Assembly (NCBI GenBank): GCA_964007475.1
Contig: OZ023273.1
Location: forward strand, 45,943,525 to 46,007,524
Length of the DNA stretch: 64,000 nucleotides
From: Hybos culiciformis
Lineage: Eukaryota; Arthropoda; Insecta; Diptera; Hybotidae
Direction of reading: 5' to 3'
Part shown: positions 12,110-25,039 of the stretch, in pieces
Layout of the letters: every line of letters starts with the position of its first letter
Numbering within the stretch: the stretch's first letter is position 1
Notes under the pieces: generated by a model
Database searches by the model: none
Seen by the model: only the letters and a program-made list of their open reading frames with translations
Told to the model about the DNA's origin: nothing
Position numbers and translations under genes: made by a program

Positions 12110-14012
12110 TTTATGTAAAAATTTTTCTCGCTTTAATTATTTCTTTAATTTACTTCAAGATTCCGGTTATTCTACAACGGAATGAAAATTTATTTTCACT
12201 GCAGATAAAATTTATAGGTGAAAAAATTTATGACAGAATTTCATTATTATGTATACGGTCAAGTTTTAGTTCTTTCGATAGAGGACATACTACTGTAGAG
12301 TGCAGACTATTGTAGACTATTTGACCCCGTTCGGTTTTCAATTTCTTCTGATTGTGAAAGCCAACAGATATTTTTTCTCGCATCATTTCCCCCAATTCCT
12401 AAATCTTAGTAAAATTAATAAACAATTTGACTGATGAAAAAAAAATGTATAGGTATATTTAGTTTTTACAATTTCAACTTTGTATAGTGAAGAAAATAAT
12501 ATTTTTGGTTTAAATCGAAAAATTTACAGGACCTTTTTGAAAATATATTTCAAAATTTTAATTATTATTTATGATTCTTTTTAATTCATTCAAGAATTTA
12601 TTTGAACTGAAGAAAAATTGTTTGAATATTTTTATATTATTATATATAGTAGCAAGAATATATTAACCTTGTTGTGTAAGTATACAAGTATTTAAAATTA
12701 TTTTTACTTACTTCTAAATGACATGCTACTTACAAAAATAAAAATAAAAAATATTACAATGTAATTCCCTTCACTCAAAAAAAAAAAAAAAACACTTTTA
12801 TTAATTAAATTTTTGGAATAAATTCTCATTTATTTTCATTAATTAAAAGTATTAAATTATATAAATTTAAGTTTGTTACAAAGCACACTTATTCGAATAA
12901 CAAATTTATTAATAAATTATTTCAATTTTCTTTCAATATAATTCAATAACTTAATATGTAATTATGATTATAATATGATTTTAATATAAAACGCTTTGCT
13001 ATATTATACATTATATATATTATACATATATTACAAACTTTTTATTTTTAGAAATTTTTTGATTTTTTTTATAAATATTTTATTTTCAAATTGGCAAAAC
13101 CTTGACTTTATGAATTAGCCAAAACATAAAGTAGAAGGTTTGCTGTGACAAAATAACAAAACAGTGGTTTTGTGTGAATTCAGTATGCTGTGTATACATA
13201 GTTTATTGCAATTTTTATAGTCAATTTTTCTGAAAGTAAGAAAATTGTACACAAAGCACAGTTTCATTGAATTTTTATAATTCATTCATTTATGTTTATT
13301 TATAGTCTGTAAACACATGATCCCAGTGATAATTGATTTAACGTGAAATAAGAAAAATATTGACAGTAAAAAAAAAAGTGAAATTCCTTACGGCGGCGGA
13401 AAATTTGGAAAATGTTTAAGGTAAATAAGAATATAAAATTAAGTTTTATCGATTTTCTTTTTTACTTTTCATTGTTTACTGTTTCCAGAAGGTAAAAACA
13501 TTAGGAATAAAAATATATTTTCTATTTCTGAAAATAAGAGTTATAATTCTTCCTGTACTACGTATACTTACCACAGAGATTTTGTACAAAATTTCTTTTT
13601 TCTCGAAAAGCATACAAAACATTTTCAAATATATTTTATTTAAGGTTTTTGTTAATCAGCCTATTCCGGGTGCAAAAATCATATATTAGAAGAAGGAAAC
13701 TATCACCCCTACAAACAAATTGTAAATTAACTTTTGTTTTCAAGTTTGACCTTGTTTTCAAGTTGGATTTCAGTTAATTTCTGTTAAAATAAAAGCAAAG
13801 GATGCATAAAAAAACTTAAAGTGTGATTCAATATAGAAACAAATCAATATTTTATTTAAAAACCGAAAATAAATAAACAATAGATTTACTTGAGAAATTT
13901 CAACAGAATAAATAAGATATTTTTTATTTCTAAGTCTCAAGAATATATGAGAAATAGAATTTAATAACGAACTCAGAATAATAATCCTATCTATTCAATT
14001 TTACCTGCCATT
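12110..14012. other. Gene-free AT-rich stretch
   Basis: No gene, RNA or element boundary recognised. Confidence 0.6.
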
Positions 14013-14402
14013 TACACAAGATGTTTCGAAGATTAAAATTAAGATTTTTTTTGAATGTATTTTCTTTCGTAAAAATCTCCGAAATAATTTTCACTGTCCA
14101 GATTAAAATCTAGATTTTAGTTTGGATTAAAATCTTTTCTTAATAAAATTATTTAAATTTTGATTTTAATATTAAATTTATATATTAAAAAAATAATAAA
14201 TTAAAGCAAAAAAATTTTTTTTATTTTCAGGTTTTCATTTATTTTTTTTTTTTCCATTTTTTTTTTTTTTGACAGAAAATAATTAATATTTTAAGCAAGA
14301 TTTTTAGTCCAGACTAAAATCAAGATTTTTTCGTTTTATACAACTTTTACACACACAGTCAAAAAAAAATCTTGATTTTAATCTTCGAAAACATCCTGTG
14401 TA
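14013..14402. mobile_element. Inverted-repeat MITE, probable Tc1/mariner type (TA duplication)
   Basis: Terminal inverted repeats of about 40 bp begin CACA(A/G)GATGTTT and continue with CGAAGATTAAAAT(T/C)AAG; the element runs 14015-14400 (386 bp) and is bounded by TA on both sides. Inside, GATTAAAATC and AGATTTTA-type motifs recur in both orientations. There is no coding capacity. TA flanks suggest Tc1/mariner mobilisation, but the surrounding sequence is so AT-rich that the TA could be chance. Confidence 0.75.
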
Positions 14403-17400
14403 AATCGCAAGTTATGCTACAAAATATAAATTATAGCAAATATGGTTAAGAATTGCCTCAAATCATTTTTGAACAAAATTTCAATTAAATAAATATTAAA
14501 AATAAAAATGTAAGAATCTTTCGTACTACAAAATTGAAAATATTTTAACTTTATTTTCTTTTAATTTTTTCAATCTCAAATTAAAGGCAATCTTATATGC
14601 TGAAGTAGTATTTTTATTTAAACTGAAGGCAATTTAATCTTTTTTCCGAAAATTATTAGGTTTTATTAAAGCGTTAAAAGAATATGCATTTCAACAGTTT
14701 TGTCAATAATGAATGACAAATTTTCGAAGTTATAGTTTGATTCATTCTTTGTACACTCAATTACTAAGTTTTATATTTTTAATGACATAATATAAAGATG
14801 AAAGAAAATTTTAATAAAAAATAATTCGAATAAAAATTATAAAGAAAACATTTTTTGGACAATTTGCACTATACAAGTTTTTTAACCAAATATCGTCTCA
14901 TTTGTACGGTATTTGTAAAACTAGAAGGAAGAATTTGATATTTGTATAAAAGCATAACAAATTGATGAAGCATCATAATACATCTACAAATTTCACCATT
15001 CTCGTATGAAAATTTGATATTTATTTTTTTCATCTTCAAAAAAAAAAAAAAATCAGAATACCTTTATTCATTTCTTAACTTTTTTGTTATTATAATAATG
15101 TATAGTCGGGATTAAAACTAAAGTTTTAAAAGAAGTTTGAAGTAAAAAAAAATTGTAAGCTTCCAAATATATAAATGAAAAATTTCAAAAAATGTTTTCC
15201 TTGTTGACGATCCCCACCACTCATCAGAATCCTTAAATGATGTTCATCTTTTGTTAGTAAAAAACTGCATCACCTAATAGTTATTTCAGCCAAGTGCTTT
15301 AAATACCTCCACTTTATCTTTCCGCAAAACCCTTACTTATAAATATAGAACGTAATGAAAAGCCGACTTAATGACGATGCTTTTTTTTAATTAACAGATG
15401 AATTGATGCATTTTTTTAAACAGAATTACGGGTGTTAATTTTATTAAAAAGTAATCTTTTTTTAAAGAATTGTTCTTTGTTAACCGGCATCTAATAGAAT
15501 TCTTGTAAAAACAGTGATTTACATAAGTTGCAAATTTTCATAATGTTTTGGCTAACCTAAATGTTATGAAAACCTTATAAACGATAGAAATTCATACATA
15601 CTGAACATCAAATCCTATAATTTTAATTTTAAAAAATAAACATGAAAATTAAAAATTTATGGTTTATTTTTAGAATCCCACATGCCACATAATATTTTTA
15701 ACTTTTATGTTCTTTATTAAGCTATTCAGAATGCCGGCCGTAAGCATATTGTAACACTTCATGGACAGAAACATTTGTTTTTTATTTTTAAATTAAACAA
15801 ATCATGTCGTGCTACAGAAATTTTAAAAATTATTTATTATGAAATTGACATTTTATTTAATTGTACTTATCACTGACTTTGACAAGTTCAAGTTCATTTG
15901 AAAATGATATTAAGTTTTTTTTCTGTAAATACCATTTTCCGCCTAAAAAAAATGTTTTCACTGAACTTTCAATAAGATCAACACAATTTGATAAACTAAA
16001 ATTATTTATTTAATTTAACATCGAAAGCAAAATCAAAAATAAACAATAATCATATTCGTGCTGTTTCTCTTTTTCATTCAACTATACAGGATTTATGTGT
16101 ACCTACAGTTTTTATGATGAAGCAACTGAGAAGGAAAATTAAAACAAATAAATTTACAAAATTTTTTTTTTGATTTATTTTTCCATCAATATGTTTAAAA
16201 TTTATATGTTTCAAATTTACACTTTATTAGGGAAAAAAGTTTTTATTTTACTTTTTAAAACGATCTCATATAAAAATGAAATTTGAAAATGTAATTTATT
16301 AAAAATATTATTGAGCTAGTTTTATCAAAATATTTATATTAATGTAAGATTCGAATTTACCAATTTTCAGGTGAATGAGTTACGCATTCAATGTTATTGA
16401 ATGAAAATTAAGCATAAATACGTTTTTGTCTTCTGTAATAAACATTCTCTTCCCCCTTCAAAAAAAAAAAGTGAAAATCGACAACAATTCAAATGACAGA
16501 ATAAAAAAGGAATTTTGAAAATATACCTAAATATTTATACTATTATAAGAAAATACCGCCTTGCTCTTTTTTTTTTATTTGCATTTTTATGCGCAAGTCT
16601 TATCTTTTTTATTTATTTCGAGAAGTTTCAATGAAGAGAAATAATAAAATTTAAATACTTTCTTTCATTGCAAAAAAATTATGTTCGAGGATAAAATAAA
16701 AATTTGAAAGATTTTACCAATGCTAGTTTTTAATATGTAGATACTCGCTCTCGAAAACCCCAATATATTTCGATGCAATTTATAATATAGGGGCTTACGG
16801 GGCGAAAAATTGATCAAGCTTGTTTCCTTTTGGGATAATGCGAAAACCGCAAAAAACAAGAAAATTATAAATGAAAAATTAAACTCAACCCCTTCAAATC
16901 TGATCTGACACGCAAAAATCACGATAAAATCCGCAAAAATTATAAATTCAACCCCAGCGAATTCAACCTGTGAAATTTGCAGCAAAATCCGCAAAAAAAC
17001 CGCGGAAAAAAAATCCACGAAAACAGCAAAAAAAAAAAAAAAACTGTACTCCTGAGCTTAACTCGGTCTCCCAGGTACTTAATTTAAATCATAATAAACT
17101 GCTACTAAATTAAACGATGATGATGAATTTTGAAAGTATATGAACAGCAAATTCTTAAAAACCCACTCGCTTTGATATTGGATAACGTTTCGCTATCCAA
17201 ACGACTTGTTAAAAAAGTAAAATGTTTTTCCTGTCATTTTGCAACAACTGCATTTTCATTTCGCCTCAAAATTATCAGCCATCATATATTGATATTGTCG
17301 TTGTCCTACAAATTCGTGGGTTGAATTTCTATTCAAAATTTTTCAATTGTACACCGAATCTGTGTTTGTGATTTACAAAAAAAATCTTTTCAAATAACTT

Positions 17401-17453
17401 ATTAAAATAACCTTCAAGTTTATTACATCTTATTATTGGAAATTTTTATCGTG
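14403..17453. other. Gene-free AT-rich stretch with a degenerate CGCAAAA-rich patch
   Basis: No gene seen. Between about 16800 and 17040 the sequence becomes locally GC-richer, with recurring CCGCAAAA and ATTATAAATTCAACCCC-like motifs, which gives a long chance frame on the minus strand. This looks like an old degenerate repeat. Confidence 0.5.
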
Positions 17454-17547
17454 TGCTTTATTTAAAAAGTAGCAAGGTGTAATTTTTTTTAAGCGAAAAT
17501 TAATAATTAAAAAAAAAAATGCACCTTGCCACTTTTTAAATAAAGCA
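17454..17547. repeat. Foldback repeat, ~37-bp arms
   Basis: Left arm 17454-17490 and right arm 17511-17547 are inverted copies (TGCTTTATTTAAAAAGT, A/G, GCAAGGTG, T/C and a T-run) with only a few mismatches, separated by about 20 bp. It could be a tiny MITE remnant or a transcribed hairpin. Confidence 0.85.
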
Positions 17548-20500
17548 TTTACCACCAAACTTCCGTTGGTTAAGTGAAGCGATACGAATAAACAAATTTT
17601 ACATTTTCGGAATGAAATGGAACTGTTCCTTTCAATCTTATACTGACAAAATAATGACATTCAATTATTCTTGAATCAAAATAATAGCCATTACAGTTCA
17701 TGAGATATCGTCTTACAAACAATTCCGGCATGTTCTATCGGTCATGTGAAGAAAATTCTTTTGTGTCAACAGATTTTATCAGTTGGGCGAAAAGAGATTT
17801 GTTGTTCATACCAAACCCACTATACGTGAATGCAGAAACCGTCTTCATTTGGTTTGAACATAAATAACAATTATAAAAAACATTTAACGTTACCTCAGTT
17901 TCTTTAAATTATTGAAACTCTTTAAAAATAAAGATACACTTACTATTTAGTAACTTCTGTTAATCTTTATTACATTTCAATTTATTACGTTTTTTTTTTT
18001 TTTCAAACCATTATAATTAAAAAACTTTCCTTAAACTCATTTCCCTTATATATTCTTTTTAATATCAGATTTCAACTTTTTTCCCATTTCAATATTATCC
18101 TTTCTACAACTATTTGGCTTCAAAAAAATAAAGAAAAACTTTTGCAATCAATTAAAAAGTCTGTATAAAATAAAAAAAGCTCAAAGTTAAAAAATCATGA
18201 ACTATGATTTTTCTTTGTTATTAAAAAAAATCCACTGTGTATCGTATTCGATAAAAAAAGAAATATGAAAAAATATGAAAATATTCTTTTAGTTTCGGGC
18301 TATAGAAATAACAATATGTACCTAATAATTTATATCGGGTCTTATTTAAGTATATAATTTCTTAGTCTTTATTTAAACCCCATTGTTCATTAAAATTTGT
18401 AAGCCGTTGAACTAAAGCGAAAAGAAACCAAATGCGATAAAATCAATACACGAAAGTGAGTAATAATTATCACCCTTCAAACCAAACTCTTAACGATAAT
18501 GTAAGATTAAAAATGTTAAGACTTTCATTTTTTGATTTAAAAGAAATTTTCTATGACTTCACTTATCTGAGGGTTGGTTGTGCACACAATAGTGCCTTTA
18601 ACACCCAAATAACAAATTCTTAAACCTTTAAGGAGCAAAATTTGTTGTTGAAATTATACTTCTGCAGCAATCTTGAAAAAATTATGTCACAAATTTGTTC
18701 CTTTCACTTTTAAAAAAAATAATATCAACTTCACTGAAAATTGGCTCATAGTTTCTGATTAAAGGAAAACCTTTTCTTATAAAATAAAAATGAAATGAGA
18801 AAATTATTTTTTTTAATCCTGGTTGTTATCTTCTTAAGGACTATACCAAATTTAGGTATAATATAATTAGTTGAAAGTACAAAAAAAAAGATAAGAGCTT
18901 ATTTTGGGGTGGATAAGCATAAAAATAAACATTATGCAAGGAAAAGTAATTTTACATTAAAAATATTATATCCCTTGGTCAACAAGAATTTCCATTTCAA
19001 ATTTAGAAAAGAAAATACATTTTTTTATTTGTGTTTTTAAAAAAAAATAGTGATTTTTCATTTGAATTATACTGCTTGTAATATTTTGCCGTCACTGCGA
19101 TTTTTAAATACCCTTCTTTTATATTGCCAAAATTATTACGAATTTTTCCCATATTCCGTAATATTCTTAGCAATTTTTTTTTATATTGTTATTAAAGAAA
19201 TATTAATACATATTTACACTTACATGTGAAATTGATAATCCTTATTTTTCGTTTAAAAAAAATTTATTTTTAAAAATAAATTTTTCACACAAAAATTGGA
19301 CTTTTGCTTTGTATGAAAAACTCATTCGACATTAGTCCTTAATACATAAAAAATAATGGCGTTCCGTTTTTTATATAGTTTTATAGAAAAGTCTCTCCTA
19401 TTAATTTAAAACTAAAAATGGGGAAAATCGAATTTAGACAATAATTCACATAGCTCTTATTAATTAAAATTATTCGTACAACATTTAAAAAAAAAACATT
19501 CATAATAAAAATAAAAATAATAATTTTACTATTTTGTTTACCAAATACATAATGAAACTATAGTATTAGCAATCCCTTTTAAAATAAATTTTTCACATTA
19601 TTATTTTTACCAAGAAATATATAATGTATAAGTAAATACATAATATACAAAATAAAAGCATAACACGAAAAAAAAAAATATTTTATTATTTTTTAAAAAA
19701 AAGCAAATTATTTTATATTTTAACAAAATATATAAGTAGGTATTTGTTGAATTATTTGTATCCAAATATTATTTTCCTATAGTAAATGTCTTTTTCTTGA
19801 AAATGTCTTGTTCTTATTGTACTATTCATTGAATCCATTAAGAATTTTAGTTACCTACAGAAATTTTGGATTTATTGAAAGTGATTTTAAAAATAAATAT
19901 GGCTTCAAAATTAAAAGCATTGAATTGAAAGAAAAATTTAATGCCACTAGAGAAGCATATAATCTGTTTATTTTTTTTATTAATTCCACTAAATATATAT
20001 GCTTTTAATGGGAAAAGAAGACTTAGATAGTGGTGACAATTTTTTTATTTTTTTTTATTTTGGAAAGTAATATTTATTTATTTTTCATTGTGCTTGTAAT
20101 TGAAATTATTTAGTTCTTCAAAACTCTATTTAATCAAATTCGTATTTATTTGGATGACCATTCTTTGTGATTTATGTTGAATTAAATTAAGTTATGCTGT
20201 AAAAACGGATCAGAATAATAAATACTCATCGAAAAGTTATGATTTAAAAAAAAAAAACCATAACTAGCTTTCAAATGAACATAAATCGTTTCAAAAAATA
20301 AAAAAAAAAATGTTTGAAGGTCACTTGGAGTTTATATGCTATATTTTACAGGAAATTTTGAAAAAAAATGTACAAAATGCTCATTGTTGTACATATAATT
20401 AAAGGTTTTCTTTTTAACATTAAATATTGAGTTTTTTTTAGGATATCTGTTAATAACATCATATAAAAATTGTCTTCTACTGGTTTAAATATTAATATCA

Positions 20501-21359
20501 ACAATCCTTTTGCTGTACGGGAGAAGACAAATATAAAACAATGAAATAATTTCAATTTTCGTTGATCTTATTATAATTTAATAAATCCTACTTTAGAAAG
20601 CGGCTCGAAATAACTAGTGAAAACAGTTCCTTAAGTCGATATCGAATAATATGTGTAACCATAATAACACATATTACATATTACACATATTACATTTTGT
20701 TGAACATAAAATTCAAAAAAGGAATTGATTAACTATTTGCCCTATAATTTTACTTTGAATTTAGTTAATTTCTTGATATTTTCTTAAATTTTTTTGTTAT
20801 CAACGGGAAATTTGAATAATACGTAGTATGTATATTATACATATCGAATATTGCGTATTATTGTCTACAATAACCTAGAGATCATATTAAACAAAGCAAC
20901 ATCCTTCTTGAAATTAGTTCAGTACATAAAAAAATTATTTTTTTTTCCTTCACTCAACAAAAGAGTCAAAATCATAAAATATGAAATTATTCTTAGTCAA
21001 AGTGGCGCCAATTTTTTTTTTGTTTTCATTTCGTCACATAAATATACAATATGTATATCAGATAATATTCTCAATGTCAAAATTATTGTTGAAAAAATTA
21101 TGGTTGAAAAATACATAATTATGTACCTATAAATAATAATAAAATACAAATGTTTGTTTTTATGTTCGTTATGGACTCGGGTTGAACCCATTTTAATTTA
21201 ATTTTCTCTGCAGCTTTTTAATATATCAAGATGGATGGTAGGAATCCTGAAAACCATCCTGAAAACAAAAATGTTCCATTTTACGAAAATTTTTTGTTTT
21301 TTACTGTTGAATAATTTTAATTTTCTCTAGTCCAAGCCTCAAAATTTTTGAATTGGAGG
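17548..21359. other. Gene-free AT-rich stretch
   Basis: No gene or element recognised. A short tandem ACACATATTACAT-like repeat occurs near 20667-20695. Confidence 0.6.
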
Positions 21360-21476
21360 TAGAGTACGATTCAAATCACTTGACCAATCCGTTATGCAAA
21401 GCTTTCTCTTTCCATTACAAAATTTAGGGGAAAGCTTTGCATAACGGATTGGTCAAGTGATTTGAATCGTACTCTA
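21360..21476. repeat. Perfect 47-bp inverted repeat (hairpin)
   Basis: Left arm 21360-21406 (starts TAGAGTACGATTCAAATC, ends GCAAAGCTTTC) is the exact reverse complement of right arm 21430-21476, with a 23-bp spacer at 21407-21429. All 47 positions match. The arms are not low-complexity, so this is not a chance AT palindrome. No surrounding gene or target duplication was found. Confidence 0.97.
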
Positions 21477-21905
21477 TACATTATACAACTTTTCCATAAA
21501 AAATATGAAAATAACTAAAAGAAAATTAGAAATTCAATGTGACAACATTCCGTTTAACAGACTTTAAGTTTCAAAAATATTACCTTTAAATAAAAAAATA
21601 TCTTTTCAATTATTATTCCAAGGTAATTCCTGAAGGTTTTTACAATGTTGAAGTTTTCTTATTTTTGAAAATAAGAAAATTTTTGTTACAAAAATATAAC
21701 ATGAATGAAAACAGTAGAAAAAATAACATTTATGTATGAATCTTTCTGTAATAACAACAAAATTTTATAGTAAAAAGTTTGTTCGACGACGACGATATGT
21801 ATGTAATTATTACCAAACCAATGCAATGAAATGTGATGAAAAAAATTTCTTACGCAGAACCAACTATAGTTGTGAATTACATTTAGATTTAGCAAAATTA
21901 AAAAA

Positions 21906-22401
21906 TGGATATTAGTGTGGATCGATTTAGTACTAAAATTTTTTTTTTTTTAAATTTGAAAACGCCCGGGGTCCTAAAAGTTGCGAATGGGCCTAAAACT
22001 AATGTCTGAAAAATTTTAGCTCAATCGGAGTTCATCTTCTGCCTCCAACTTACCTTTGAAAATTTGGGAGAAGCCATATATGGGAAAATCAAAAAAAAAT
22101 TGGAAACATTCACGAACTATTTCTTTTTGAAGATTTTTACCCTAATCTACTATAATATAATGTAGATTACAAAATTACAACATAATAACCTACTTAATGA
22201 AAAGTTAGAGTCTGCACTTTTTATTTCATACAAAAATTAATGTTTTTGTTAGGGGAATTTCAAACGAAAGTTGGAGGCAGAAAATAAAATCCGATCAACT
22301 TGAAACTTTCCGCATATTGTTTTTATATCTAATCGCTTCGATTCGCCCCCCGGGCATGTGAGAAATCGAAAGTTTTTTATTTCGATCCGCCCTAATGGAT
22401 A
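21906..22401. mobile_element. Inverted-repeat element with 6-bp duplication TGGATA
   Basis: The element spans 21912-22395 (484 bp). Ends are TTAGTGTGGATCGA on the left and, reverse-complemented, TTAGGGCGGATCGA on the right; TGGATA is repeated at 21906-21911 and 22396-22401. The inverted similarity continues about 150 bp inward at lower identity through a CCCGGGG stretch and a shared TCTGCCTCCAACTT block. No transposase frame. The superfamily is not clear to me. Confidence 0.8.
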
Positions 22402-23020
22402 TACATATTTATATGCAATCATTATAATTTTCAATATCGAATTTTAATCAATTTTTTTAATACGAACTTTTGATATCGATTAAAAAATAAATGGCATTCC
22501 ACATAGAATTCGATGAAATGTTTTATGAAATAAAATTAAATATGACCTATCGACCTGAGAATCAAATTACATCCCATTAATTTTAAACAGTATATGGTTA
22601 TGTTAATAATGAGTTTTTTTAGATTAATGTTTTTTTGTAGGTATAGTTCTTCATTGAGGAGAGTAGCATAGCAATTCGTCTAAATCCAAGAACGGCAAAA
22701 AATCAAATATATTATTTTTCAAATGTACATTATCTTATAATTTTCTTTTTATTTTTTATATAAAAACTCAAAGAAAACTATCCCTTTCGATTCTTCTATT
22801 TATAATAAGAATCAGAATAATAATTAGAAGTCTAATTATTCAATTTGTACCATATATTGTATGATCGTTTGGACAAATGGGAATGCGACGTCGATATGTA
22901 TATATTCTATAGTTACTTAAATATTAACTTATCTCAAGCTCAATTACAACTCATTAAATAAACTTCAGAGTGGATAGTGAACAGTAAATATTCTCTATCG
23001 AGTTTTAATGTACCAATATG
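22402..23020. other. Gene-free AT-rich stretch
   Basis: Nothing recognised between the two neighbouring elements. Confidence 0.55.
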
Positions 23021-24008
23021 CAGGGCCTGTGAGAGACACTTGGAGGCCCAGGTCAGACAAATTATGTGGCCCCCTCTTTAATGAAAAAAACAATAACAAT
23101 TTCTTTTTAAACTTTTGAAAATGTGAAATAGTTCTTAGTCCTATATATAGTATTAACTACTGCTTAATAAACTTTTATATAATAACTATTCGGAATACCC
23201 GGCTTCGCAAGGTAGTATCGAACTTATATTAATATCAAAACACTTTAATCCAGATTTTGTGCACTAAAAAAACGGAATTTAAAAATTTGCTATACAGCCT
23301 CTTTCCCGGAAACCCAAAACCTCGGATGGGTGTCTTAACACATCCAGTCTTCTAAATAGTCGATTCGGGTTCAACACTATGACATTTTATCGGAATATAA
23401 GTAAATTTCAAAACCGGCTTCTAAAGTAGCCCCCGTCGGAACCTCGGATCAAATTTTCTAGTACCCTATAATTTTCTCGAGTCTCTAGGCTAGTTATTTT
23501 CAAAATTTTGTGATTTGTTGTATAACCCCTCAACGGTTGAGGGCCTTTCAACATCGGGTCCAACGCTACAACATTTTATCGGAATGTACCTTAATTGCAA
23601 AAACATCATCTACGGCAGTCCCCCGTCGGGGCCTCGGAACAAAATTTCTGGTGCCCTTAGAACCATCTCGGGTCCCAATGATACTTAAGTTCAAAGTTTC
23701 AGCCAAATCGGTCCAGCGGTTTAGTGTGATTGAGGACAGAGAAACGGAGAAAAAGAGAAACAGAGAATTTTCCTTTTTATTTATTAGAAGATTTCAACTT
23801 ATGTTAATAAATATTCAACTTATGTTAATAAATATTTCACTAAGAAACACATGAATGAAATCATAATATTGATTAGTTAGTTCATTCTTGCGCACGTAAA
23901 AGTGCCAAGTAAATTTTTTTAACGTTTTGTATAATGTTGTTTGGAGGCCCCCTAAATTAAGAGGCCCATGCCAAACGACCCTCCTGACCCCCCCTCTTCC
24001 TGGGCCTG
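23021..24008. mobile_element. Composite repeat: hAT-like ends enclosing another element
   Basis: Ends CAGGGCCTG (23021) and, reverse-complemented, CAGGCCCAGG (24008) with further inverted blocks (GGAGGCCC, GGCCCCCT) suggest an old hAT-like element. The flanking octamers CCAATATG and CCCACATG agree at 6 of 8 positions, a possible decayed target duplication. About two thirds of the interior (roughly 23188-23840) is a different, GC-richer repeat, so one element appears to be inserted in the other. The long chance frame at 23510-23854 is not a gene. Confidence 0.55.
23188..23840 (+). repeat. Nested repeat with internal ~195-bp duplication and 21-bp tail repeat
   Basis: Begins near ACCCGGCTTCGCA and contains two related units about 195 bp apart, each with a C(A/G)GGTxCAAC start, ACATTTTATCGGAAT and CCCCGTCGG blocks. 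It ends with AAATCGGTCCAGCGGTTT and an A/G-rich GACAGAGAAACGGAG tract, then CAACTTATGTTAATAAATATT twice in tandem (about 23797-23838). This style of 3' end is seen in several arthropod non-LTR elements and their non-autonomous derivatives; I cannot assign the family. Confidence 0.55.
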
Positions 24009-24589
24009 CCCACATGCCTATATCTAAATTTAAGTGGAAAAAATATAAAATTGTTTTAACTTGAATTAAGAGTCACATTCTAATTAACTCTTTTACCATC
24101 TAATTCTGAACAGGGATGTTTAATGCTATATAGTTCAGAAATTATTTTAATATATTATGTAAATGCCTTATTAGGACTAATACTGGCCAAATTTTTCATT
24201 ATAAAATAAAGATCAATGTAAGAAAATAAAATTAGTTTAGAAAAAAAACGTGCAGCCTCATCCACAAAAACAAGCACCGTTATATAGAGGTGTAAATGAA
24301 GCTCGATTTCTTGAATCTTGAATTTTTATTCGAAGATACTAAATTTTTCTGTTCCTCTGTATCTCTATAAAAATAGTAATTGTGACCCATATCAGTTTTA
24401 AAAAATAATAAATTTTAAAATTCAATTGTGGAAAAAGTTTTGAAGTGCTCACGCCGTTTTTTTTTATTTGTTTGTTATGAAAATTTTGATTAAATTTATT
24501 TTTCACTTTTAAAAATAAAAAAAATTATTATTAAAAAAAAAAATTTAAAACTTTAATTTATTTTTCACGGTATAAGTTTTAAATACGGG
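24009..24589. other. Gene-free AT-rich stretch
   Basis: Nothing recognised between the two elements. Confidence 0.55.
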
Positions 24590-25039
24590 TAGAAACTCTC
24601 TAACTTCGACACTCAAGGGGAACAGATAAAAGTCTAACTTATAGAGGTTGTCTAAGATAGAAGGGTATTAAAAAAAAAACGAGAAAATGTATTTGTGAAC
24701 ACGGAAAAAAATTTCATATTTAAGTTATTTTATTTAAAGTTTGTATGATATTTGTTTTAATATTAACTTAAATTGATTAAAACTTTCTGTTCAGTGTGCT
24801 TTTTTTTCTCAAAATTCTCAAATTTTAAAATTTATAAAAATTTTTATTTTTATGTATGACTTACCGAGGTTTTTGATTCAAAAAATTTATGAAATATTGT
24901 CTAACTTATCAAGGTGTCTAACTTACAGAGGTGTCTAAGTTATAGAGGCTCATTTTCATACAAATATGAACGGCCGGAAAAAAATTATAAGTTACAAAGG
25001 TTTCTAACTTAGAGAGTGTAGAACTTAGAGAGGTTCTTA
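24590..25039. mobile_element. Inverted-repeat element with repeated TCTAACTTA-AGAGGT motifs
   Basis: About 25-bp terminal inverted repeats (GAAaCTCTCTAAC-TTC-ACACTC at both ends, allowing a few changes) bound a 450-bp element whose ends abut TA. The interior and both ends carry about eight copies, direct and inverted, of a 16-17-bp motif close to GTCTAACTTATAGAGGT; three are in strict tandem near 24899-24950. There is no coding capacity. TA flanks and short repeated end motifs suggest a pogo/Tc1-like MITE. Confidence 0.7.

Noticed and set aside
16665..17018. 117-codon minus-strand frame with hydrophobic, repetitive F/I/V composition
   Set aside because: It is the shadow of a degenerate CGCAAAA/TTCAACCCC repeat; no splice sites or domain support it.
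20997..21191. Overlapping frames on both strands at 20.85-21.19 kb
   Set aside because: Low-complexity K/I/Y/F composition without splice or domain support.
23510..23854. 114-codon plus-strand frame
   Set aside because: Lies inside the nested GC-richer repeat and its 21-bp tail; composition reflects the repeat, not a protein family.
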